A stretch of 64,000 nt of DNA from Siphonobacter aquaeclarae (GCF_900103285.1 NZ_FNGS01000004.1:601960-665959); one strand, 5' to 3'; positions 42,052 to 50,933 are shown, numbered from the stretch's first letter. Notes: generated by a model not told the origin, from the letters alone. A program made the numbers and translations.

Positions 42052-42377
42052 AATACGTTTTTATGGCCGCCGCCATTCTTTCCGAAGTAATGGCCACTAC
42101 TGCGCTGAGCGCGTCCAACCAGTTTACCCGGCTATGGCCGAGCGTGCTGACGCTGGTGGGGTATGCGCTGGCTTTCTACTTTCTGAGTCATGCGCTGCGG
42201 TACCTGCCGGTCAGTGTGGCCTATGCGATCTGGTCGGGCGTAGGCGTGGTACTGGTGGCGGTCATCGGGGCGGTGGTACTCAAGCAGGTACCGGATCTGG
42301 CCGCCTGCGTCGGGATGGCGCTGATCGTGGCCGGCGTACTGGTGATGAACCTGCTCTCGAAAACGACCGGGCACTGA
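42048..42377 (+). CDS. Small multidrug resistance (SMR) family efflux protein
   Basis: This 109-residue protein has four membrane helices. The key acidic residue of helix 1 is present (FMAAAILSEVMATTALSAS, Glu13), as is the helix 2-3 region YALAFYFLSHALRYLPVSVA, then YAIWSGVGVVLVAVIGAV. SMR pumps act as dual-topology dimers exchanging protons for quaternary cations or guanidinium-like compounds. The sequence is nearer the EmrE type than Gdx, but this cannot be settled by eye. It is coupled to the TetR gene. Confidence 0.93.
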   Translation: MKYVFMAAAILSEVMATTALSASNQFTRLWPSVLTLVGYALAFYFLSHALRYLPVSVAYAIWSGVGVVLVAVIGAVVLKQVPDLAACVGMALIVAGVLVMNLLSKTTGH

Positions 42378-42446
42378 GCCAATATCTTTCGGTAATACGG
42401 GCAAATCCGCGCCGAAGGTGTATCTTCCGGTAATCCTTCACCCCGT

Positions 42447-43832
42447 ATGAACTTTCGGCCGATCGGCATCCTTCCGTTTTTGATCCCGGTGCTATGGCTG
42501 GGATACAAATGGATACTTTTCAGGGACGGAGTATATGCCGTTGACGTGCATGCTCATACCCAGCTTTGTATCTCCTGGCTCGACGGGCGACCGTTTCTGA
42601 CTGACACTGTTTACGGGAATCATTTTCTGCTTCATAATTATTTCCTGAATCCGCTGCTGGCGCCGTTTGTATATGGCGCGGGTTCGCTCGGTCTGTTCGG
42701 ATTGCATACGGTCCTGTGTCTGGTTGCGCTGTTTCTCTGGCGGCAGGATCTGGCCGGAAGAGGGGGCAGGACCTGGCTGGCGGTCTCTGCGCTGCTGGTG
42801 GGTCCGCTCGGCTACTGGGTTTTCTGCGATCTGACGCAGGGCTGGCATGTCGAACTCCTCTATCTCCCGCTGGCGGCGTGTTGGGCCAGTGCCTGGCACA
42901 GGCGCTCGTCGGCAGGCCTGTTTGCGGCCACGCTGGCTATTGCACTGGTGAAGGAAAATGCGCCGGTTCTGCTTTGCGCGCTGTTTCTTTTCGCTTCTTT
43001 TCCGGACAAAGACCGGTCGTCGCTGATCCGAAATCTCGCTACCCGATCCAATGGGTGGATCCTTCTGGCTTTCACGCTGTTGTTTGCCGCCGGTCTGATC
43101 TGGCTTTCCGCCCTGAATGGCTGGGGGCACAGCCGGCTGGGTCTTGCGATACAGGCCGTGAGACGGCACCCGGAGGCGCTCGGGTCTTACCTGATCCGGA
43201 GCCTGACCGGTAATCTGGCCATTCTGGCGGGCGGGCTGGTTCCTTTTCTGTTGCTGGCGATTTCAACGACCCGAAAAAAGCAGTACCTGCTGCTGGTCAC
43301 GCTGCTGGCGTTGCCGCTGATCCTCTCCAATATCGTTGAAGGTCTCGCTTACTACCCCTACAGCCGGAATGCGTTCGGTTTTCCGCCGAGAACGGCCTTT
43401 TTGTGGGGTTTTCTGGCTCCGGCGCATTTTCTGGCGGCGGCGAGGTATGGTTATGACCTGAAATTCCGGTTTCCGTTTCCTGCGACAACCGTGGTCCAGC
43501 TGGCCGCGCTCGCTGTCATTGCCGAGCCGCGTATCTGGCCGGTTCTGACGGGTTTGTATCCCCGGTATGCCTTATCAAAGGAGCAGGAATCGGCATTGGA
43601 AGCGGCCAGCCGGTCGTTGCCCTCCCATTCGGAAGTGATCTGTGACCTGCGTGTTCTGCCTTTTTTTCACCAACACTATGTCAGCGCGCTGACGGATACG
43701 CTCCAAACCGACCGGCAGCCGGATTTATGGGTCTATTCAGAAAAATCCACCGGAAACCCCTGCAAGAACCAGCAAAAATACCAGCAGATTCAGGCGAATG
43801 GTCTGGTATTTCTCTGGAAAAAGCGGAAATGA
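42447..43832 (+). CDS. Polytopic membrane protein, DUF2079-like
   Basis: This 461-residue integral membrane protein has about nine to ten helices. A periplasmic loop after helix 1 (DVHAHTQLCISWLDGRPFLT, then YGNHFLLHNYFLNPLLAPF) and the motif TQGWHVELLYLPLAACWA resemble DUF2079 and other GT-C-fold membrane proteins. There is an Arg/Asp-poor loop region near the C-terminus. It has no adjacent partner, starts 69 bases after the SMR gene and is followed by a NamZ-like gene 40 bases later. The upstream gap holds a short direct repeat, TATCTTTCGGTAATAC and TATCTTCCGGTAATCC. Substrate unknown. Confidence 0.72.
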   Translation: MNFRPIGILPFLIPVLWLGYKWILFRDGVYAVDVHAHTQLCISWLDGRPFLTDTVYGNHFLLHNYFLNPLLAPFVYGAGSLGLFGLHTVLCLVALFLWRQDLAGRGGRTWLAVSALLVGPLGYWVFCDLTQGWHVELLYLPLAACWASAWHRRSSAGLFAATLAIALVKENAPVLLCALFLFASFPDKDRSSLIRNLATRSNGWILLAFTLLFAAGLIWLSALNGWGHSRLGLAIQAVRRHPEALGSYLIRSLTGNLAILAGGLVPFLLLAISTTRKKQYLLLVTLLALPLILSNIVEGLAYYPYSRNAFGFPPRTAFLWGFLAPAHFLAAARYGYDLKFRFPFPATTVVQLAALAVIAEPRIWPVLTGLYPRYALSKEQESALEAASRSLPSHSEVICDLRVLPFFHQHYVSALTDTLQTDRQPDLWVYSEKSTGNPCKNQQKYQQIQANGLVFLWKKRK

Positions 43833-43872
43833 CTGCCTATTTTTGTCGCTTCATGCACGCAATCTATTTTCT

Positions 43873-45060
43873 ATGAAATTCCTCGTTCTATCCCTCCTGA
43901 TTTCGCTGCAGGCGATTGCCGGCCCTCCCGCGCGGAAGGTCGTCACCGGTGCAGACCAGACCAACCTGTATCTCCCCTACCTGAAAGGCAAGCGCGTCGG
44001 GATGGTTGTCAACCAGACGTCCATCATTGGAAAAAAGTCAAGCGTCGACAGCCTCTTCAGTCTCGGCGTCAATATCGTGCGGGTTTTCGGCCCCGAGCAT
44101 GGTTTTCGGGGAAACGCCAGCAACGGAGCCCATGTAAGCGATGAGGTCGACGCCAAAACCGGCATTCCTGTCACCTCTTTGTATGGCAAACTGAGAAAGC
44201 CGACCAAGGAAATGATGGCTGGTATCGACCTGATGATCTTCGATATTCAGGACGTCGGCGTTCGTTTTTACACCTATATCAATACCCTGGACCACATCAT
44301 GGAAGCCTGCGCCGAAAACGGTAAAGAGCTTCTCATTCTGGACCGTCCGAACCCTAACGGGTACCTCGTCGACGGACCTATTCTCGAAGATCACCTGCAT
44401 TCCGGCATTGGAATGCATAAAATCCCCATCGCACATGGCATGACCATCGGGGAGTTTGCGCAGATGCTCAACGGCGAAAAATGGCTGCCGGGTAAGCTTC
44501 AGTGTAAGATCAAAGTCATTCCGGTGAAAAACTACACCCATGACACGCCGTATGAACTTCCCGTATGGCCTTCGCCCAACCTGAATACCCAGCAGGCTAT
44601 CCTGCTGTATCCGAGTACCTGCCCGTTTGAGGGTACCTTCCTCAGCCACGGCCGGGGTACGTACATGCCGTTTACCGTGCTGGGCGCGCCGCTGCTGAAA
44701 GGTAAGTATGCCTTCTCTTTCAAGCCCGTCAGTATTCCGGGCATGAGCGAAACGCCTCAGTATCAGGATCAGGAGTGCTACGGCCTGGATCTCCGCAAGT
44801 ACGACACGGAGAAGCTCCGTCGCAGCAAACAGTTGAACCTGTCCTGGCTGATCGAGCTGTACAATGCCTATCCGGACAAGGATCACTTTTTCAACCTGAC
44901 GCAGACGCGGGTGGTCGGCGTCTTCGACCGGCTGTCCGGAACCGAGAAACTCAGGGAGCAGATCCGGGCCGGAATACCCGAAGCCGAGATCCGGAAAAGC
45001 TGGGATCCGGGTCTGTCCGATTATAAAAAGATGCGAAAGAAGTATCTGATCTATAAGTAA
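43873..45060 (+). CDS. namZ: DUF1343 protein (exo-beta-N-acetylmuramidase NamZ-like)
   Basis: This 395-residue protein starts at the ATG at 43873, where a signal peptide begins (MKFLVLSLLISLQAIAGPP); the longer frame from 43798 overlaps the previous gene. Family blocks are KGKRVGMVVNQTSIIGKKSS, RVFGPEHGFRGNASNGAH, LMIFDIQDVGVRFYTYI and ILDRPNPNGYLVDGP. In the NamZ family the enzyme removes N-acetylmuramic acid from the ends of muropeptides, and the EHGFRG and DRPNP blocks surround the active site. It probably recycles murein sugars in the periplasm. Two L,D-transpeptidases lie 5-6 kb upstream. Confidence 0.92.
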   Translation: MKFLVLSLLISLQAIAGPPARKVVTGADQTNLYLPYLKGKRVGMVVNQTSIIGKKSSVDSLFSLGVNIVRVFGPEHGFRGNASNGAHVSDEVDAKTGIPVTSLYGKLRKPTKEMMAGIDLMIFDIQDVGVRFYTYINTLDHIMEACAENGKELLILDRPNPNGYLVDGPILEDHLHSGIGMHKIPIAHGMTIGEFAQMLNGEKWLPGKLQCKIKVIPVKNYTHDTPYELPVWPSPNLNTQQAILLYPSTCPFEGTFLSHGRGTYMPFTVLGAPLLKGKYAFSFKPVSIPGMSETPQYQDQECYGLDLRKYDTEKLRRSKQLNLSWLIELYNAYPDKDHFFNLTQTRVVGVFDRLSGTEKLREQIRAGIPEAEIRKSWDPGLSDYKKMRKKYLIYK

Positions 45061-45069
45061 GTTATTTTG

Positions 45070-45097
45070 GGAAGGCATCCGGAACCGGGTGCCTTCC
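45070..45097 (+). terminator. Terminator after the namZ-like gene
   Basis: GGAAGGCATCCGG (45070-45082) pairs with CCGGGTGCCTTCC (45085-45097) with one G-U pair and a tight loop, followed by TTTCGTT. It lies 10 bases past the stop of the namZ-like gene and just upstream of the MFS gene start. Confidence 0.7.
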
Positions 45098-45111
45098 TTT
45101 CGTTCAGACGC

Positions 45112-46401
45112 ATGGCATCTTCTCGCATCTCCCGCCGCCGGGTCAAAGCAATTTTCGGAGGTTCCGTCGGGAATCTTGTCGAGTGGTACGACTGGTACAC
45201 CTACTCGGCCTTTTCGCTGTATTTCTCGGCGGCTTTTTTTCCGAAGGGAGACGCGACGGCCCAGTTGCTCAATACCGCCGGGATTTTCGCGATCGGATTT
45301 CTGATGCGGCCTATTGGCGGGTGGCTGTTCGGGTCGATCGCCGACCGGGTCGGCCGGAAGCAGTCCATGACCCTGTCGGTACTGCTGATGTCGTTCGGCT
45401 CTTTGCTCATTGCGTTTACGCCCTCCTATGCGAGTATCGGGCTATTCGCGCCGGCTATTCTTTTGGTAGCCAGGCTATTGCAGGGCCTGAGCGTCGGTGG
45501 CGAGTACGGTGTTTCGGCTACGTATCTGAGTGAAATGGCCACGCCTGACCGACGGGGCTTCTACTCCAGCTTTCAGTATGTAACGCTGATCGGCGGGCAG
45601 TTGGTAGCGCTGGGTATCCAGCTTTTATTACAAAAGCTGATTCTGACGGAAGAGCAACTGCATGAATGGGGCTGGCGTATTCCGTTTGTGATCGGGGCGA
45701 TCCTGTCGGTTGTCGCGCTTTATCTCCGCCGCCACCTGGACGAAACCAAAGCTTTCGAAGCTGCCCGGGCGCCGAAGAAAGGTACTGTTGCAGGGTTATT
45801 GAAACACCCGAAAGCGGTCCTCACAGTCGTAGGGTTGACGATGGGCGGTACCCTGGCGTTTTATACCTACACCACCTACATGCAGAAGTTTCTGGTTAAT
45901 ACCGTTCACCTGACGAAAGGCCAGTCAACACTTCTGTCCTTCCTCTCGCTGCTGATTTTTGCGCTGATGCAGCCGCTGTTCGGCTTGTTGTCGGACCGGA
46001 TCGGGCGGCGGCCGCTGTTGCTTGGTTTCGGTGTATTGGGGACGCTTGGTACGGTGCCTTTGCTGACGGCGCTGAGCCGGGCTTCTTCCGAGGGAGAAGC
46101 ATTTATCCTCCTGCTCATTGCCCTGATCATCGTCAGCGGCTATACGAGCATCAATGCAGTCGTCAAAGCCGAGCTGTTTCCGGCGGAAGTACGTGCACTG
46201 GGTGTTGGCCTCCCCTATGCGCTCACGGTGGCGCTTTTCGGGGGCACGGCAGAGTATATTGCACTGCTTTTTAAAGACTTAGGCCATGAACCTTATTTTT
46301 ACTGGTACATCACTGCTGCTGTCTTTTGTTCGTTATTGGTGTATGTTTTCATGGACGAAACACGCGATACCTCCCGGCTGGCGGCGGAGCAGGACGGTTA
46401 A
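45112..46401 (+). CDS. MFS transporter, metabolite:H+ symporter type
   Basis: This 429-residue protein has twelve membrane helices. The motifs of the MHS subfamily are clear: GNLVEWYDWYTYSAFSLYFS in helix 1, the loop 2-3 motif GSIADRVGRKQSM, LLQGLSVGGEYGVSATYLSE in helix 4, and GLLSDRIGRRPLL in loop 8-9. Relatives move dicarboxylates such as alpha-ketoglutarate, proline or shikimate with protons. The ATG at 45112 fits the family start; the frame is open further upstream but over the terminator hairpin. Its 3' end overlaps the next gene by about 59 bases. Confidence 0.92.
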   Translation: MASSRISRRRVKAIFGGSVGNLVEWYDWYTYSAFSLYFSAAFFPKGDATAQLLNTAGIFAIGFLMRPIGGWLFGSIADRVGRKQSMTLSVLLMSFGSLLIAFTPSYASIGLFAPAILLVARLLQGLSVGGEYGVSATYLSEMATPDRRGFYSSFQYVTLIGGQLVALGIQLLLQKLILTEEQLHEWGWRIPFVIGAILSVVALYLRRHLDETKAFEAARAPKKGTVAGLLKHPKAVLTVVGLTMGGTLAFYTYTTYMQKFLVNTVHLTKGQSTLLSFLSLLIFALMQPLFGLLSDRIGRRPLLLGFGVLGTLGTVPLLTALSRASSEGEAFILLLIALIIVSGYTSINAVVKAELFPAEVRALGVGLPYALTVALFGGTAEYIALLFKDLGHEPYFYWYITAAVFCSLLVYVFMDETRDTSRLAAEQDG

Positions 46402-47299
46402 AATACTGGCGCTGCTGGCAGTCCTGCATCCGGCTGCCCGGGCGGAGGACCGCCTTTCGGGCACGGTCGACAGCCTGCTTGCCGACCGGCAGTTTGAGCG
46501 GGCGTTGGCCGTCTATCAGAAAGCGGCGGAAAAAAGTCATCTCTCTTTTTCGCGGGATTACCGGGTAGCGGCGCAACTGGCTGCGTATTTGCGGAAGGAC
46601 GAAACCGCTTTTCTTTTTCTGAAACAGGCCGTTTCCCGTGGCTGGGAATGGAAGAAATTCCGGAAACTCAGCGCTTTTCAGCCGCTGCGGCAACTGCCGC
46701 AGTGGAAATCGCTTCAGCAACAATATCCGGCACTCCGAAAAACATATCTGGAAAGCCTTCAGCCCGAAGTTTCCCGGCTGGTAGGTAACATGTTCCGGAA
46801 AGATCAGCGAAAAGCGTTCCGGGCCATGCTCTGTTTCACATCACGGGGGCAGGATCGCTACGCGGAACGGGCCTTTGCTCCGCACAGCGAGCGACAGATG
46901 GCGCGATTTCAGCAGATACTCAATACCTGGGGCTACCCGGGTGAAGCACTGGTGGCGGACTCCTGGCGATCGTCTGTGATTCTGACTCACCATAATTCCA
47001 TTTCCGCGAAATATGCGCAGAGAGATACTTTGTACCCCTCGATCCGGCCCGGGCTGCTCCGGGCGGTACAGGCAGGACAACTCGCTCCCGTCACTTTTGC
47101 ACAGATTGACGACTGGTATCTGGTCGTCAAAAGTGAATGGAAAGACAAAGGCTACGGCTACCTCTCGGCACCGGAAACGGACGCGGAACGGCAGCGTGCC
47201 AATGCCCTGCGCGCCAGCCTTGGCCTGAGCTCTGTGACAACGCTCCAACGATTGAGAGAAGTCGAAACCGAAACAGGCATCCGTTTTTTCCTCCCCTGA
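46343..47299 (+). CDS. Exported protein with DUF6624-like C-terminal domain
   Basis: This protein of about 318 residues has a long basic N-terminus followed by a hydrophobic core (VKILALLAVLHPAARA), consistent with a signal peptide. The N-terminal half looks like helical repeats (about 45-150). The C-terminal half has WGYPGEALVADSWRSSVILTHH and QIDDWYLVVKSEWKDKGYGYL, resembling DUF6624. The start is uncertain: ATGs at 46286 and 46343 are both in frame, and both overlap the MFS gene (by 116 or 59 bases). No function is known. The product is rich in Arg and Gln. Confidence 0.65.
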   Translation: MFSWTKHAIPPGWRRSRTVKILALLAVLHPAARAEDRLSGTVDSLLADRQFERALAVYQKAAEKSHLSFSRDYRVAAQLAAYLRKDETAFLFLKQAVSRGWEWKKFRKLSAFQPLRQLPQWKSLQQQYPALRKTYLESLQPEVSRLVGNMFRKDQRKAFRAMLCFTSRGQDRYAERAFAPHSERQMARFQQILNTWGYPGEALVADSWRSSVILTHHNSISAKYAQRDTLYPSIRPGLLRAVQAGQLAPVTFAQIDDWYLVVKSEWKDKGYGYLSAPETDAERQRANALRASLGLSSVTTLQRLREVETETGIRFFLP

Positions 47300-47445
47300 C
47301 ATCCTCCCCTTTTAGTAACCCGCCCGGTAGATAAAACCGCACCGCCGGGAGCGACAAGTCGTCCCAACGTCTACACGCCTGCATAAGGCGCAGCTTCTCT
47401 GCGTTCTCCGGTCTCAAACAGATGTTCTAGTCAAACCTCCTTTTT

Positions 47446-48321
47446 ATGAGACCCCTAACCGGATTGCTACTCCTGACCGGCCTTGCCCTTACTTCCTGCT
47501 CCAAGTCCGGCGACGACGTCTCCGCCGTTGTCAAATTCTCCGAACTGGCCAAGTCTGTCAAGGAAAGCGACGGGCAGGTATCCCTCGGCGTATCGCTCGG
47601 ATCGGTGACGACGGAGGACGTTGTCCTGCAGTTTTCCGTCACCGGAACTGCCGTCCTGAACGGCGATTATATCATGCAAACCACGACGGATTCCACCCTG
47701 ACGATTCCCAAAGGCTCCTCTTCTTCGAATATTGTCCTGAAACTGATCAACGACAAGGCCATCGAAAGTACCAAAACCATTGAAATAACCCTGAAAGCCA
47801 TCAGCTCCGGCCATACCCTGAGTACCAACGCGCTGGACCTGACGGGTACTATTTCGGTGGAAGACGACGATACCGCGCCGACCGACGGTATTCAGGTAGA
47901 CCTTACCTGGGACAAAGGTTCAAAGGCAGAAATGGACCTGTACCTCCTCACGGGTGTGGAATTCGACGCCGACGGCAATATCCTCAATGCCGACCAGACC
48001 AATTCACTATCGAGTGTAAACGAGGAAGGCTTCCAGACGGTCAGCCTGCCGTCGTCGGCCCCGGACGGCTCTTACTATGTCGTGGTTGAGTATTACCAGG
48101 GTAACCGGGACATCAACTACGTCGTCAATATCAATGGTGCTTCCTATACCAATGTAAGCGGCGGCGGCAGCTTCACCAGCTCGCAGGTCGGCTACTATAC
48201 CTACCGGAACAGCGCGATTGTGAAGAGCGGATCGGCCTACACGCTCGATGCGGGCGGTACCTCCCGCGTACTCGGCAAACGGGTACGGCAGTTGTTGAAG
48301 GTAACGAGGAAGGAGCTGTAA
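47446..48321 (+). CDS. Lipoprotein with Calx-beta-like domain
   Basis: This 291-residue lipoprotein has the signal MRPLTGLLLLTGLALTSC (Cys18). Residues 25-140 form a Calx-beta-like unit: VKFSELAKSVKESDGQVSLG, LQFSVTGTAVLNGDYIM, and TLTIPKGSSSSNIVLKLIND ending in SVEDDD. These bind calcium in relatives. The rest is a beta-rich domain (IQVDLTWDKGSKAEMDLYLL, SAPDGSYYVVVEYYQGN) like those in surface proteins with GEVED-type repeats. It may be a surface lipoprotein; the ligand is unknown. It ends before a strong terminator and repeat-word hairpin. Confidence 0.8.
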   Translation: MRPLTGLLLLTGLALTSCSKSGDDVSAVVKFSELAKSVKESDGQVSLGVSLGSVTTEDVVLQFSVTGTAVLNGDYIMQTTTDSTLTIPKGSSSSNIVLKLINDKAIESTKTIEITLKAISSGHTLSTNALDLTGTISVEDDDTAPTDGIQVDLTWDKGSKAEMDLYLLTGVEFDADGNILNADQTNSLSSVNEEGFQTVSLPSSAPDGSYYVVVEYYQGNRDINYVVNINGASYTNVSGGGSFTSSQVGYYTYRNSAIVKSGSAYTLDAGGTSRVLGKRVRQLLKVTRKEL

Positions 48322-48323
48322 GG

Positions 48324-48437
48324 GCTTTAAGCAGTAAGCTATAGGCTTTAGGCTTTAGGCTCAGGGCCGCGAGCCATAAGCTTACTGCCTATAGCTTACT
48401 GCCTATAGCTTACTGCTTATAGCTTACTGCTTAAAGC
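48324..48437. repeat. gctttaagcctatagc-word hairpin with 14-base tandem repeats
   Basis: GCTTTAAGCAGTAAGCTATA (48324-48343) is an exact reverse complement of 48418-48437. Between them, 48376-48432 is a tandem array of one 15-base and three 14-base units (ATAGCTTACTGCCT and ATAGCTTACTGCTT). It begins two bases after the stop of the Calx-beta lipoprotein gene. It belongs to the word family seen at 29204 and 35374. Confidence 0.85.
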
Positions 48438-48449
48438 TCCCGTGACTTA

Positions 48450-48500
48450 AAAAAGCCAAAAGCCCGGCAGGCATAGTGCCTGCCGGGCTTTTGGCTTTTT
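48450..48500 (+). terminator. Strong intrinsic terminator before the cbb3 operon
   Basis: The 24-base arm 48450-48473 pairs perfectly with 48477-48500 around a TAG loop. The stem base is AAAAAGCC/GGCTTTTT, giving a U tract of five, and imperfect GTGAC/GTCAC flanks extend it. It separates the lipoprotein transcript from ccoS. Confidence 0.9.
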
Positions 48501-48544
48501 ACGTCACAGGAGAGTGCTTTCCGGTTCAAAATCACCCCCGCGAG

Positions 48545-48556
48545 TGACTTATGTCA
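48545..48556. promoter_or_regulatory. Possible CRP/FNR-type site upstream of ccoS
   Basis: TGACTTATGTCA has perfect TGAC/GTCA arms and a 4-base centre, the spacing of CRP/FNR-family operators. It lies 52 bases before the ccoS ATG, in front of a cbb3 operon that is oxygen-controlled in many bacteria. The match is short and could be chance. Confidence 0.35.
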
Positions 48557-48607
48557 TTTATTCAGGAGACCTCCGGAGCGACCTTTGAGGCTGAAAATCA
48601 ATGAATT

Positions 48608-48751
48608 ATGAACATCATCTTTCTGCTCATCGGAATTAGTCTGCTGCTGGCGTGCGGATTTCTGGCTGCGTTTTTCTGGGCGATGAAATCCGGGCAGAAC
48701 GACGATCTGCACACACCCGGCATGCGGATCCTGTGTGATGACGAACCCTGA
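48608..48751 (+). CDS. ccoS: cbb3-type oxidase assembly protein CcoS
   Basis: This 47-residue protein consists of one membrane helix (MNIIFLLIGISLLLACGFLA) and a short acidic cytoplasmic tail (GQNDDLHTPGMRILCDDEP). The length, the F-W-A-(M/I)-KSGQ(Y/N)DD junction after the helix and the position right before the fused ccoNO gene identify it as CcoS, needed to mature the cbb3 heme-copper oxidase. An ATG at 48601 is in a different frame and stops after 12 codons. CcoI, the copper ATPase that usually precedes ccoS, is not adjacent. Confidence 0.9.
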   Translation: MNIIFLLIGISLLLACGFLAAFFWAMKSGQNDDLHTPGMRILCDDEP

Positions 48752-48777
48752 ATTTCCCAACTATCCTACAAGCGCGA

Positions 48778-50928
48778 ATGAATCCCCTTCCGATTACCGA
48801 GCACGCTCCAACGTCCCTGGAGCATTTTGAGTACGACAACCGGGTGGTCAAAGCCTTCTCCATCGCCACCATTGTCTGGGGGCTGATCGGGATGCTGGTA
48901 GGCGTCATTGCCGCCACGCAGTTGTTTCAGCCGGCCATGAACCTTCACAACCAGTACACGACCTTCGGCCGGATCCGCCCGCTGCACACCAATGCGGTGA
49001 TCTTTGCCTTCGTCGGCAACGCCATTTTCATGGGCGTGTACTATTCGCTCCAGCGCCTGCTCAAGGCCCGGATGTTTTCGGACCGATTGAGCTGGATTCA
49101 CTTCTGGGGCTGGCAGCTCATCATTGTATCCGCGGTGGCGACGCTGCCGCTGGGTTTTACTTCCTCGAAAGAATACGCTGAGCTCGAATGGCCGATTGAT
49201 ATCGCCATTACGCTGATCTGGGTTGTGTTCGGGGTGAATATGTTCGGTACAATTGCCCGCCGGCGGGAGCGCCACCTCTACGTCGGTATCTGGTTTTACA
49301 TCGCGACGTTCGTGACGGTCGCCGTACTCCACATCATCAACTCCCTCTCCCTCCCCGTTAGTTTTCTGAAAAGCTACTCGGCCTATGCAGGGGTACAGGA
49401 TGCGCTGGTACAATGGTGGTACGGGCACAATGCGGTCGCATTCTTCCTGACGACGCCCTTCCTCGGCCTCATGTATTACTACCTGCCGAAGCTGGCCAAC
49501 CGCCCGGTTTACAGCTACAAACTTTCGATCCTGCACTTCTGGTCACTGATCTTTATCTATATCTGGGCCGGTCCTCACCACCTGCTCTATACTTCATTGC
49601 CCGACTGGGCGCAGTCACTCGGGACGGTCTTCTCCATCATGCTGATCGCGCCCTCCTGGGGCGGGATGCTCAACGGCCTGCTTACTCTCCGCGGCGCGTG
49701 GGACAAAGTCCGGGAAGATGACCGGCTGAAGTTCATGGTCGTCGGAATCACCGCCTACGGGATGGCAACGCTCGAAGGCCCGCTGCTTTCACTCCGGAAC
49801 GTAAACGCCATCGCGCACTTTACCGACTGGATTGTGGCGCACGTACACGTCGGCGCGCTGGGCTGGAACGGCTTTCTGACCTTTGCGATGCTGTATTACC
49901 TCATCCCGAAAATGTGGCGGACCGAGCTGTACTCAAAACGCCTCCTTAAAATCCACTTCTGGCTGGGCACGCTCGGTATTCTGTTCTACGCCGTGCCGAT
50001 GTATATCTCCGGCTTTACACAGGGGATGATGTGGAAAGAATTTACGCCGGAAGGCACACTGCAATACCCCGCTTTCCTCGAAACTACGCTGCAACTGCTG
50101 CCAATGCACATGATGCGGGCCATCGGGGGAACCATCTACCTCCTCGGCGCCATCCTGATGAGCTACAACCTCTTCAAGACCATGGCCCAGGGCAGCTTCC
50201 AGGCGAATGAAGCCGCCGAAGCCCCCGCGCTGACGAAGGATTTTGTGCCGACCGGAAGCGATACCTACTGGCACCGGATCTTCGAACGCCGTCCGATGCA
50301 GCTGCTCGCCGGCTCCCTGATCATGATCCTGATCGGAACGGTGCTGGAGCTGGTGCCGACGTTTACCGTCGAATCAAACGTACAGACCATCGCATCCGTC
50401 CAGCCCTATACGCCGCTGGAATTACAGGGCCGCGACCTCTACATCCGCGAAGGCTGCAACAACTGCCACAGCCAGATGGTACGGCCCTTCCGCTCCGAAA
50501 CCGAACGCTACGGCGAATACTCGAAAGCTGGGGAGTTTGTGTACGACCGCCCCTTCCTCTGGGGATCGAAACGTACCGGTCCGGACCTCCACCGCGAAGG
50601 CGGCAAGTATCCGGATTCCTGGCACTACCACCACATGAACGACCCGACCACGATGTCTCCGGGGTCCATCATGCCGGCCTACCCCTGGCTGCTGGAGCAG
50701 ACGCTGGACAACAGCCAGCTCGAAGCCAAGCTGAAGACGATGCAATCCCTTGGTGTACCGTATGAAGACTACGCCATCTCGGAAGCGCAGGAAAACGTCC
50801 GGCAGCAGGCCGGAGAAATCACCGCCCGTCTGAAAAAAGAAGGCATCAAAGTAGCGGCCGACAAAGAAATCATTGCCCTCATTGCCTATCTCCAGCGCCT
50901 GGGGACTGACATCAAGAAGGAAGAATAA
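48778..50928 (+). CDS. ccoN: Fused cbb3 cytochrome oxidase subunits I and II (CcoN-CcoO)
   Basis: The 716-residue protein joins CcoN (about residues 1-480, about twelve helices) to CcoO (about 500-716). The oxidase domain has histidine-rich blocks at the right places: IRPLHTNAVIFAFVGNAIFM, QWWYGHNAVAFFLTTPFLG, YIWAGPHHLLYTSLPDWAQS and IVAHVHVGALGWNGF, for the low-spin heme, CuB and high-spin heme. The CcoO part has a heme c motif GCNNCHSQMVRPFRSETERYG (Cys560, Cys563, His564) and YPWLLEQ. It is the catalytic core, reducing O2 to water and pumping protons. Fused CcoNO is typical of Bacteroidota. Confidence 0.96.
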   Translation: MNPLPITEHAPTSLEHFEYDNRVVKAFSIATIVWGLIGMLVGVIAATQLFQPAMNLHNQYTTFGRIRPLHTNAVIFAFVGNAIFMGVYYSLQRLLKARMFSDRLSWIHFWGWQLIIVSAVATLPLGFTSSKEYAELEWPIDIAITLIWVVFGVNMFGTIARRRERHLYVGIWFYIATFVTVAVLHIINSLSLPVSFLKSYSAYAGVQDALVQWWYGHNAVAFFLTTPFLGLMYYYLPKLANRPVYSYKLSILHFWSLIFIYIWAGPHHLLYTSLPDWAQSLGTVFSIMLIAPSWGGMLNGLLTLRGAWDKVREDDRLKFMVVGITAYGMATLEGPLLSLRNVNAIAHFTDWIVAHVHVGALGWNGFLTFAMLYYLIPKMWRTELYSKRLLKIHFWLGTLGILFYAVPMYISGFTQGMMWKEFTPEGTLQYPAFLETTLQLLPMHMMRAIGGTIYLLGAILMSYNLFKTMAQGSFQANEAAEAPALTKDFVPTGSDTYWHRIFERRPMQLLAGSLIMILIGTVLELVPTFTVESNVQTIASVQPYTPLELQGRDLYIREGCNNCHSQMVRPFRSETERYGEYSKAGEFVYDRPFLWGSKRTGPDLHREGGKYPDSWHYHHMNDPTTMSPGSIMPAYPWLLEQTLDNSQLEAKLKTMQSLGVPYEDYAISEAQENVRQQAGEITARLKKEGIKVAADKEIIALIAYLQRLGTDIKKEE

Positions 50929-50933
50929 CCCGC

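Noticed and set aside
42390-42434. A short direct repeat, TATCTTTCGGTAATAC and TATCTTCCGGTAATCC, upstream of the DUF2079-like gene
   Set aside because: Only two imperfect copies in a short spacer; could be promoter-like or chance.
44038-45078. A 346-codon minus-strand frame opposite the NamZ-like gene
   Set aside because: It is the antisense of a well-conserved family gene and has no motif.
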